Assembly (NCBI GenBank): GCA_024408695.1
Contig: JAKSUU010000091.1
Coordinates: 1-5,112 of the forward strand
Origin: Coriobacteriales bacterium
GTDB lineage: Bacteria; Actinomycetota; Coriobacteriia; Coriobacteriales; QAMH01
Direction of reading: 5' to 3'
DNA length: 5,112 nt
This document shows, piece after piece, positions 1 to 5,112 of this stretch (positions within the stretch are counted from its first letter, which is position 1; each line of letters begins with the position of its first letter). The notes under the pieces were generated by a model that ran no database searches, had not been told where the DNA came from, and saw only the letters and a list, made by a program, of their open reading frames with translations. The translations under genes were made by a program, and so were the position numbers.

Positions 1-54
1 TTTTGCAGAAGTTTTCATTTAATCACAAAACAAGATGCTTGGTTGGCGAACAAA

Positions 55-91
55 ATATAACAGTTTCCTTAAGTCCCCATTGTTATATAAC
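55..91. repeat. Diverged copy of the palindromic element
   Basis: ATATAACA (55-62) and TGTTATAT (81-88) form an 8-bp inverted repeat around a centre ending gtccccat. Nineteen consecutive bases (73-91) are identical to 806-824 in the tandem pair, while the left part of the centre has changed (tttccttaa instead of tgcctcc). The next period would start at 85, one base out of the 29-bp spacing. With the pair at 788-845 it brackets the two peptide genes. Confidence 0.75.
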
Positions 92-110
92 CTGGAACGC
101 TTGGCTACGA

Positions 111-147
111 GGAAAATGATGCAGGGTCTACGTCCCTGTGCGTCATT
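111..147 (-). terminator. Probable rho-independent terminator after the peptide genes
   Basis: On the minus strand, AATGACGCACAGGG (147-134) can pair with CCCTGCATCATT (126-115) around a seven-base loop, with one mismatch and a two-base bulge, followed by TTTT then CC (116-111). The stem is reasonable but the T-run is short. It sits 37 bases past the stop of the second peptide gene, where an operon end would be expected. Confidence 0.5.
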
Positions 148-150
148 CAT

Positions 151-188
151 ACTGAAAATTTTAAACAATATTCCTCAAAATTTTCAGT
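151..188 (-). repeat. Perfect 12-bp inverted repeat overlapping the stop of the second peptide gene
   Basis: ACTGAAAATTTT (151-162) and AAAATTTTCAGT (177-188) are exact reverse complements around a 14-base loop. The right arm includes the TGA stop at 184-186. The stem is AT-rich and no U-run follows, so it is not a standard terminator. It could protect the 3' end of the transcript or work together with the hairpin at 111-147. Confidence 0.6.
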
Positions 189-468
189 GATGTACGTTGT
201 CAAGTTCTGATACAGAACAAAAATAGCAGTTAAAAAGTGAATCATAATACATGTATTTACAATTTCCACATATTTGTTTGGTTGGCGACCCTTGAGAAGG
301 AACCGAATCGTCTTTTCTAAATTTGTCACAATCACAAGCGTAATTATAGGTAACTATTCGGTGTTCAACACAATCACCTGTCGGTTTGTCTAGCATGTTT
401 TTTCCGCCAACAACATCTGACATTTGGTCGTCAGTCAATTTTTTTTCATTTAATGGATTATTGTTCAT
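184..468 (-). CDS. Double-glycine leader, cysteine-rich peptide precursor (second of pair)
   Basis: This 94-residue product is a paralog of the gene 23 bases upstream. The leader is again exactly 22 residues and ends LTDDQMSDVVGG, predicting a 72-residue core (23-94). Seven cysteines lie at 33, 45, 47, 67, 70, 81 and 84. PTGD at 29-32, H36, T40, N42, CGxCK at 67-71, Y74, D76 and C84 align with the first peptide without gaps, while the middle (43-66) has diverged and the cysteine spacing there differs (CDC instead of CxxCxxxC). Its tail is ten residues longer than the end of the partner's CYC motif (SVSELDNVHH). The ATG is preceded by GGGAG (482-478), nine bases upstream. The frame ends in TGA, with a second in-frame TGA three codons on. 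The shared leader with diverged cores suggests a duplicated pair exported by one transporter, as in two-component bacteriocins, but activity is unknown. Confidence 0.78.
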   Translation of the reverse strand: MNNNPLNEKKLTDDQMSDVVGGKNMLDKPTGDCVEHRIVTYNYACDCDKFRKDDSVPSQGSPTKQICGNCKYMYYDSLFNCYFCSVSELDNVHH

Positions 469-491
469 TTTAATTATCTCCCAATTTCATT

Positions 492-755
492 TTAAGACTG
501 TGCGCAATAGCATACGCCTTTTTTATCATCTGCATAAAACCATTTACACATGCCACAATATCCTGGTTCACCTCTTTCAATATGAGAATAATCAAGTGAC
601 TCATATTTATAGCAACCCTTAGGACATGAGTTGCATGTGACTACTACATGACCTGTTGCGTCACCCGTAGGCTGATTATGATAAAACTTCCCACCAGCGA
701 CATCTGACATTTGGTCATCAGTTAAATTACCGTTTTCTTTTAAATTGTCTTGCAT
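492..755 (-). CDS. Double-glycine leader, cysteine-rich peptide precursor (first of pair)
   Basis: This 87-residue product has a 22-residue leader ending LTDDQMSDVAGG, which fits the double-glycine consensus (hydrophobic residues at positions 11, 16 and 19, GG at 21-22) cut by C39 peptidase domains of ABC exporters. The predicted core is residues 23-87 (65 residues), with seven cysteines at 41, 44, 48, 67, 70, 82 and 84, arranged CxxCxxxC, CGMC and CYC. This could hold disulfides, thioether links or a metal knuckle. A strong ribosome binding site, AAAGGAG (769-763), lies seven bases before ATG. It is the upstream partner of the paralog 23 bases downstream, with the same leader length, and PTGD (29-32), H36 and CGxCK (67-71) fall at identical positions. 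It resembles bacteriocin or RiPP precursors by leader only; I do not recognise the core family. No exporter, modification enzyme or immunity gene is in view. The real product could also be an exported signalling or structural peptide. Confidence 0.8.
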   Translation of the reverse strand: MQDNLKENGNLTDDQMSDVAGGKFYHNQPTGDATGHVVVTCNSCPKGCYKYESLDYSHIERGEPGYCGMCKWFYADDKKGVCYCAQS

Positions 756-780
756 TTTTTATCTCCTTTCCAGCAATTGA

Positions 781-796
781 CAATGTCTATATAACA
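781..796 (-). promoter_or_regulatory. Possible extended -10 promoter for the peptide genes
   Basis: At its minus-strand end, the last palindromic unit reads TGTTATATA (796-788), which matches an extended -10 (TG, one base, TATATA) without a good -35. Transcription would begin near 781, leaving a leader of about 25 bases that holds the AAAGGAG ribosome binding site. The same TG-T-TATATA occurs in the other tandem copy. This is a pattern match only; the AT-rich palindrome would produce it by chance. Confidence 0.3.
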
Positions 797-845
797 GTTG
801 CCTCCGTCCCCATTGTTATATAACAGTTGCCTCCGTCCCCATTGT
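788..845. repeat. Two perfect tandem copies of a 29-bp palindromic element
   Basis: Units at 788-816 and 817-845 are identical. Each starts TATATAACA and carries a GC-richer centre, gttgcctccgtccccat. With the bases that follow, the first unit is closed by TGTTATATA, a perfect 9-bp inverted repeat of its start. The junction of the two units is the 12-bp palindrome TGTTATATAACA. The second unit abuts the stop codon of the surface protein gene (TAA at 849-847). A diverged copy is at 55-91. The layout is that of a REP-like or miniature mobile element, or of a pair of hairpins in the transcript; the family is not identified. Confidence 0.85.
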
Positions 846-846
846 T

Positions 847-3800
847 TTATTTGTGGCGGCGGCGAGTGGCGAAATAGGTAACGCAGGCAGCGAGTGCGAC
901 AACCACAAAAATGCCTCCGATAATTGCAAACATCTGCTTAGGGTCCGCATAAGGTTTAATTGTTCCAGAATTTAAGCCGTCGACAGTCTCCATTCCTGCT
1001 TTGTAAGCCATATAGGTGTCGCCCGTAAATTTAAAGCCTGGAATACTAGCAATTTCACTTTTGATTTCTTCTAACTGCTCAATAGTTGCTTGGCTGGTTT
1101 CTGGGTTTAAAATCGCTGCTTTTAAGGCGTCTGCATCAGGCCAAAGCGAAGTGATCTTTTCGTCAATTGCTCTTTCGTTATTAGTTTTACCATCAGGAAT
1201 ACGTACAAGATAAGCTTGCGAATTTCCTGCGCCGGCTTTATTAAAAGTTAGTGCAAAAATATTATCACAGCCATCTTTGCCTGTTCTTTTAATTGAATCT
1301 ATTTCTACACCGCTTTTTGTTGCAAGATCAAAATCATTAATAGTATCACCATTATTAAAATGCGAAATTTTAATATTTTTACGAGAATTTTGCAAAGTTG
1401 AAAGTAAAATAGAATTTGCACTTAAATCTTTATCACCTTCACTTCTATGAAGAATCTTTAAACGATTGTCATTAGACACAGGATTTAGCTCTACTGTATA
1501 AACAGCAGCCTTTTCAAGAAACTTATTAGAAGTACAATATACCCAGCCTGAAGGAGGGCCTGCACATCCATCATCATTTAAAGCTGCGATTCTAAATTGA
1601 TAAACAGGCAAATTAGATAAATCGCATCCATTTAATTTATCTTTGAGCTCAGCGTTTGCTTTTTCTATATCAAAAACATAACTTAAATCTGCAGTAGGCT
1701 CGCCAACAGGCACCACTTCTCCATTTACAGAAGTATATACTTGATACTTAGTGCCATCTGGGTTGTCACCAGGCTTCCAGGTAATTACATAACTTTTAAC
1801 ATCGCCGGATTCGTTTTCGTCAGCATATGCATAAGGCGCAAGCCCTGTGGCACTTGCAACTTGCTTGCCAGCGCCTGTTTTTTGTGTGTTTTCAGTAGTG
1901 CTTTTATCATAACCATTATTTTTATCCGCGCCATTAGTTTGCGTGCCACCATTGGTTTGAGCGCCATCATTTCCCTGTGTGCCAGCATTACCTTGACCGT
2001 CACCATTGCCTTTACCACCATTAGGATCTTCAGGAGGATCTACGCCACGATAAATATTGCTTGTACTAAATCCGATAACAGGAACCTTATGACCATCTAT
2101 TTCTTTCATGTTAGAATCATAGCAAGGGATCTCAGACTTCCAGCAACCAAATTGCCAATCTAATTGATAACCATTAGCCGCATCATCATTATAGTTATAA
2201 ATATCACAATCAAATTGAAATGTGGTAGATTGTGAAATTTGTTTAGACTGTCCCCAAGCATAGGACCATTCTTTTGATACACCAACTCTAATATAGCGTT
2301 CTGTTCCCTTGCTTTTATCAACACTTTTATTACCAATCCCATTACTAAATGAAAAAGTCATGCCATTGTCATGCTGAAAGCTTTGCTCTTCCTCAAATGT
2401 TACATCATGTAAATCATGCTCTGCACTACCACTAGATGACCTCGATTGTGTATGCGTGTTATATTTACCAGTCCAAAGAACATCTCCTTCAAAGGAATCT
2501 TTATAGTTTTCAGGTTTTCCCTCGTTATCGGTTAAATACGCTTCTGTTATCTCCGTTAATTCTCTAACACTTTCATCATTACCTATTAAATCTTTGTATG
2601 CTTTTGCAAGTACATTATAATCTTTAACCCTAAAAGTTTGAGCAAGAGGTTTACCTACGCAAGAAACTGAAAAACTTTCTTTTTCCCATTCGTTAGTTTC
2701 ATTATTGAAAATGTCATATAGATAAATATTTACGGAAGGACGATATAAATAAACTAGATTCTCATCGCCCGTGCTTACACCAGAGCCAGTCGAAACAACA
2801 TGGCCAGCACGATATTCATTTGTAAAATGATCTGTAGTAGCAGCAGTTAAATTATTTTGTCCATAATATCCATAATACGAAACTGACACCCCATCAGAGT
2901 GACTCGAACTTTCGTATAGCCCTTGCATAGAACCTTCTTCGTGAGTAATAACTAAAGAAGTATTGTTATCATTTTTTTTATATTGATTTACTTCACTAAA
3001 ATATGGACCAGCTTGGAGTATAGCTAAAACCTGGGGATCAGCCCAATCGTACATTTTTTCTTTATATTTTGCAGTTAAACCATCGTATTTATTTGGCGTA
3101 AGACTGCAATAGTTATCAGGTCCATTGTAATCAACGGCACAACAAATACCATATTGATAATGATTTCCAACAGCACCGCTTTGATTATAATCATGAAACC
3201 CTTTTTCGCCTTGGACATCTTTACTCGAAGCCCAAAATAGCTTTGAGTTATCAAAACCAGTATCAAAGGGACTGTCTTCCATGATATTAGCATTTGGAAG
3301 TCCAGTATTTTGATTATGAGCATTTTGATTTAAGGCAATCGTACAATGCGACCAGAAAAAGTCATTGCTGCCCTTTTCTTTTCTTAGTTCTCTGTAAAAA
3401 ATTTGCTCATAACCAGATTTATTTCCATCAAAATTTCCAGTAGCTATAGCACTTATAGAAATAAAATTTTTTGAGAAGGAATAGCCCGCCCCAGAAGAAT
3501 GTTTAGTATCAAGATAAGAATTTGCATATACCCTTTGTGGGTACTGTGCCTGAGGCTTCCATTGGTAAATATCTCCATCAATCATAAAGTAAGCTGCATT
3601 ACCTTGTCCATTCATATATAGAGCTTGTGTTGCTATAGGACTTTGCACGTCTTCGCCCGAAGCATCATTACCATAACTTTGCATTCCATTGCTTTCTGAT
3701 TTTTTAAGATCTCCAGACTCGTAATACATATAATCAGTAAAATAACATTGCTTCAACTGCGTGCAACTATCTTCAGGATCGGAATTAAAACAATCATAAC

Positions 3801-4809
3801 GAGCAAAAGCCAAATCATAATTGGGAATATTTTCGCCATTCCAATTTCCATTGCCTTGAATATCTATAGTGCTTAATGAACCGACAACAATAATACTATC
3901 TAAACCTGTTTTATCAAGTCTTCCCACTGCCATATTAGAATAAAATAAGGTCTCTGTTTGCGTTATTGCAGGCTTTACACCATTGCTACAGACGCTATTT
4001 TCAACATATTTGGCGCTATCTTTATCAGCACTATTAGATAAAAAGTTTGAACCACCATTTTTGCCAAAACAAATACTCAAATATGGTACTTCCACTCTAT
4101 AAGAAAAAGAGCTTGCACAATTACAAGTTTCTGTACTGGATAAAACAGCTAGGTCTTCGGCGTTGTCACCACCAAAATTTCCTGTTTTTAATATTGCATG
4201 TAAAGATCCTTTGCCCTTATCTTTGCCATCACAGGCATCATAAATAGAGCTTGCTTTAGCTACATATTCAGGATTAAGAAGAGCTTTTGCTTGATCTTTG
4301 GATTTTTGAGTCGCCGTTATATCTTTTCCTGAACTTTTCACATCATATTCAACTATTCCCCAATCGCTACTTTGTGTGGACCAGTATATACAAACGGTGT
4401 CTTTGCCATCACCATCATAATCCCCAGCAGTTACAGAAATTTGATTTTCGACTTCGTCAAAACATGTATCACCTATCCAAGACATTTCTCCGACATCTAT
4501 AATTTTTGACCAAGCAAAGTTTTCGCTATTGTAAACTATTAAAACAAGGCGGTGATCATATGTTTTTCCTTCTATTGTTGAATTGTGAATATAACCAACA
4601 ATTGCAACATGATCATTACGTAAATTGCCATTTGGCGAAAAGCTAACTGTATGAACAAAATCTAAAGAGCCAATATAATCAGGATGACTATATGGCGCAT
4701 ATTTTGACCAAGTGTCACTTGCCGTTAAAGTGTCACCAATTGCTACGGTACCGCTAGAGGATTTGCCATAATTACTAAAATCTATCCGTTCGGACTTCTC
4801 GACAGGCAC
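847..4809 (-). CDS. Large cell-surface protein with FG-GAP/VCBS-like repeats, FnIII-like domain and C-terminal anchor
   Basis: This is the 1320-residue body of a probable cell-wall-exposed, membrane-anchored protein. Numbered from the GTG at 4809, residues about 50-480 hold recurring FG-GAP/VCBS-like motifs: VSFSPNGNLRNDHVAIVGY, TAGDYDGDGKDTVCIYW (a DxDxDG calcium-loop motif at 130-134), LKTGNFGGDNAEDLAVL, MAVGRLDKTGLDSIIVVG and IATGNFDGNKSGYEQIFY. These are consistent with an integrin-alpha-like beta-propeller. Residues 480-920 are unassigned and beta-rich. Residues 922-985 are a Gly/Asn/Thr/Gln-rich linker. Residues about 1000-1095 resemble fibronectin III (YVITWKPG, then YQFRIAALNDDG and PPSGW). 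Residues 1293-1315 form a transmembrane segment followed by RRRHK. There is no LPXTG, so anchoring is probably by the membrane segment. It has some 23 cysteines, unusual for a Gram-positive surface protein. The GTG start is weak: AAGGAG lies only three bases upstream, and the product would lack a signal peptide. The true start is probably at 5031, across the UGA. Adhesion or ligand binding is inferred from the domain types only. Confidence 0.8.
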   Translation of the reverse strand: MPVEKSERIDFSNYGKSSSGTVAIGDTLTASDTWSKYAPYSHPDYIGSLDFVHTVSFSPNGNLRNDHVAIVGYIHNSTIEGKTYDHRLVLIVYNSENFAWSKIIDVGEMSWIGDTCFDEVENQISVTAGDYDGDGKDTVCIYWSTQSSDWGIVEYDVKSSGKDITATQKSKDQAKALLNPEYVAKASSIYDACDGKDKGKGSLHAILKTGNFGGDNAEDLAVLSSTETCNCASSFSYRVEVPYLSICFGKNGGSNFLSNSADKDSAKYVENSVCSNGVKPAITQTETLFYSNMAVGRLDKTGLDSIIVVGSLSTIDIQGNGNWNGENIPNYDLAFARYDCFNSDPEDSCTQLKQCYFTDYMYYESGDLKKSESNGMQSYGNDASGEDVQSPIATQALYMNGQGNAAYFMIDGDIYQWKPQAQYPQRVYANSYLDTKHSSGAGYSFSKNFISISAIATGNFDGNKSGYEQIFYRELRKEKGSNDFFWSHCTIALNQNAHNQNTGLPNANIMEDSPFDTGFDNSKLFWASSKDVQGEKGFHDYNQSGAVGNHYQYGICCAVDYNGPDNYCSLTPNKYDGLTAKYKEKMYDWADPQVLAILQAGPYFSEVNQYKKNDNNTSLVITHEEGSMQGLYESSSHSDGVSVSYYGYYGQNNLTAATTDHFTNEYRAGHVVSTGSGVSTGDENLVYLYRPSVNIYLYDIFNNETNEWEKESFSVSCVGKPLAQTFRVKDYNVLAKAYKDLIGNDESVRELTEITEAYLTDNEGKPENYKDSFEGDVLWTGKYNTHTQSRSSSGSAEHDLHDVTFEEEQSFQHDNGMTFSFSNGIGNKSVDKSKGTERYIRVGVSKEWSYAWGQSKQISQSTTFQFDCDIYNYNDDAANGYQLDWQFGCWKSEIPCYDSNMKEIDGHKVPVIGFSTSNIYRGVDPPEDPNGGKGNGDGQGNAGTQGNDGAQTNGGTQTNGADKNNGYDKSTTENTQKTGAGKQVASATGLAPYAYADENESGDVKSYVITWKPGDNPDGTKYQVYTSVNGEVVPVGEPTADLSYVFDIEKANAELKDKLNGCDLSNLPVYQFRIAALNDDGCAGPPSGWVYCTSNKFLEKAAVYTVELNPVSNDNRLKILHRSEGDKDLSANSILLSTLQNSRKNIKISHFNNGDTINDFDLATKSGVEIDSIKRTGKDGCDNIFALTFNKAGAGNSQAYLVRIPDGKTNNERAIDEKITSLWPDADALKAAILNPETSQATIEQLEEIKSEIASIPGFKFTGDTYMAYKAGMETVDGLNSGTIKPYADPKQMFAIIGGIFVVVALAACVTYFATRRRHK
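1855..2046 (-). other. Low-complexity Gly/Asn/Thr/Gln linker in the surface protein
   Basis: Residues about 922-985 of the long frame begin DPPEDPNGGKGNGDGQGN and continue with short degenerate units such as GTQGNDGAQTNGGTQTNG. This is a hydrophilic, probably disordered spacer between the beta-rich region and the fibronectin III-like domain. At DNA level the units are degenerate, with no perfect tandem array, so slippage-driven length change is possible but not evident. Confidence 0.75.
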
Positions 4810-4830
4810 AAACTCCTTGTCGGCGCCATG

Positions 4831-4833
4831 TCA
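4831..4833 (-). other. In-frame UGA interrupting the surface protein gene
   Basis: Reading on the minus strand, CCT TAT TGA CAT GGC lies in one continuous frame that is open on both sides. The base after the stop is C, and UGA-C is known from E. coli work as a comparatively leaky stop context. Nineteen tryptophans in the long frame are all TGG, so general reassignment of UGA to Trp is not indicated. A single TGG to TGA change is the most economical origin. Confidence 0.9.
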
Positions 4834-5031
4834 ATAAGGATCTGTTGTATCTTCATCAAAACCACTTGGCGCACTAAAATCTAAAAATTGCCAGCCGACT
4901 ATTTTGTCTTCTGCAAAAGCCTGAGCAATGCCACCTCCACTAAAAAGTGCATAACTAAGCACCAGCGCAAGCGATAAAAATACACAGATGATTGATTTTG
5001 AGATTTTGGAAATTGAAGCTTGTTTATACAT
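4831..5031 (-). CDS. Signal peptide and N-terminus of the surface protein, ending at an in-frame UGA
   Basis: This 66-residue frame has a classical Sec signal peptide. It has a lysine-containing n-region (residues 1-13), a hydrophobic core around residues 14-30 (IICVFLSLALVLSYALF), and a probable signal peptidase I site after AQAFA at about residue 40, followed by ED. There is no lipobox, as C16 is in the wrong context. The mature part is only about 26 residues (through FDEDTTDPY) before UGA. I chose the ATG at 5031 because GGGGGT lies five to six bases upstream (5041-5036) as a plausible ribosome binding site. An ATG four codons earlier at 5043 is in frame but has no visible binding site. 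The fragment is almost certainly the front end of the gene that continues in the same frame below the stop, not an independent small secreted protein. Confidence 0.7.
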   Translation of the reverse strand: MYKQASISKISKSIICVFLSLALVLSYALFSGGGIAQAFAEDKIVGWQFLDFSAPSGFDEDTTDPY

Positions 5032-5044
5032 GTTTACCCCCATT

Positions 5045-5058
5045 CAAAGTATACTTTG
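5045..5058. promoter_or_regulatory. 14-bp perfect palindrome upstream of the surface protein, possible operator over a -10
   Basis: CAAAGTATACTTTG is its own reverse complement and ends 13 bases before the preferred start codon at 5031. It contains TATACT on the minus strand (5053-5048), a good -10 match. TTGTTT (5075-5070) is a poor -35 at a spacing of 16. A dimeric regulator bound here would block transcription. The untranslated leader would be very short, so the true promoter may lie further upstream. Confidence 0.35.
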
Positions 5059-5112
5059 GATATAAATAAAAACAAAGAAATTTTAATTAAACCTAAAGAT
5101 ACGCAAGATGAT

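Larger units (their letters stand above)
847..5031 (-). pseudogene. Composite surface protein gene interrupted by one in-frame UGA
   Basis: The signal-peptide reading frame and the long frame below it are the same frame, separated only by the TGA at 4833-4831. Seven codons (HGADKEF) join that TGA to the GTG at 4809. Read through, the product is about 1394 residues and has the complete architecture of a Gram-positive surface protein: N-terminal signal peptide, propeller repeats, linker, fibronectin III-like domain, C-terminal membrane anchor. Neither half makes sense alone, because the short part is only a signal peptide plus about 26 residues and the long part has no export signal. There is no frameshift or second stop in about 4 kb. 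Either this is a very recent nonsense mutation (TGG to TGA is the simplest, giving DPYWHGA), a sequencing error, or a stop that is sometimes read through. I call it a pseudogene for want of evidence of decoding. That the two parts are one gene is much surer than that it is dead. Confidence 0.6.

Noticed and set aside
1..60. Remnant of a third cysteine-rich peptide gene
   Set aside because: An 11-base match (39-49 and 278-288) encodes SPTK in both places, but it is too short and the frame stops a few codons later. No leader motif or CxxC is visible nearby.
147..335. 62-residue minus-strand frame overlapping the second peptide gene
   Set aside because: It lies in another frame within a well-supported gene, has no ribosome binding site and no recognisable motif.
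788..845. CRISPR array
   Set aside because: The two 29-bp units are directly joined without spacers, the unit is internally palindromic, and no cas genes are present.
847..970. Sortase (LPXTG) anchoring of the surface protein
   Set aside because: The C-terminus has a membrane helix and RRRHK tail, but the preceding sequence is IKPYADPKQM, with no LPXTG-like motif.
1741..2163. 140-residue plus-strand frame inside the surface gene
   Set aside because: It is antisense to the low-complexity linker. Its hydrophobic, Ile/Thr-rich composition is the complement of Gly/Asn codons, and there is no start signal.
4831..4833. UGA reassigned to tryptophan or glycine across the genome
   Set aside because: The long frame contains no other UGA, and its 19 tryptophans are all TGG. 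A recoded genome would show several internal TGA codons in about 4 kb.

Overview
This is an AT-rich bacterial window in which all supported genes lie on the minus strand. The likely source is a host-associated Gram-positive. The signal peptide (leucine-rich core ending GIAQAFA|ED), the large cysteine-containing surface protein, and its C-terminal membrane anchor with an RRRHK tail and no LPXTG would suit a low-GC member of the Coriobacteriia. No phylogenetic marker is present, so this placement is tentative.

Layout, read in the direction of transcription (right to left). Bases 5112-5032 are upstream DNA with a perfect 14-bp palindrome. At 5031 a secretion signal begins. The reading frame stops at a single in-frame UGA (4833-4831), then runs open without further damage to 847 (1320 codons from a GTG at 4809). 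Read across the UGA, it is one surface protein of about 1394 residues: signal peptide, FG-GAP/VCBS-type propeller repeats, a long unassigned beta-rich middle, a Gly/Asn/Thr/Gln linker, a fibronectin III-like domain, and a C-terminal transmembrane anchor. Directly after its stop codon are two perfect tandem copies of a 29-bp palindromic element (845-788).

Then come two small adjacent paralogous genes (755-492 and 468-184). Each encodes a 22-residue double-glycine leader (LTDDQMSDV[A/V]GG) followed by a core with seven cysteines. They look like an exported cysteine-rich peptide pair, of bacteriocin or other RiPP-like type. Two hairpins follow (188-151 and 147-111), the second terminator-like. 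A third, diverged copy of the palindromic element lies at 91-55, so the peptide pair is bracketed by related repeats.

No peptidase-containing ABC exporter, modification enzyme, immunity gene or regulator is visible; any would lie beyond position 1 or elsewhere. A functional link between the surface protein and the peptides is suggested only by adjacency and strand. The two points most worth a second look are the lone in-frame UGA in an otherwise intact surface-protein gene, and the double-glycine cysteine-rich peptide pair between palindromic repeats.
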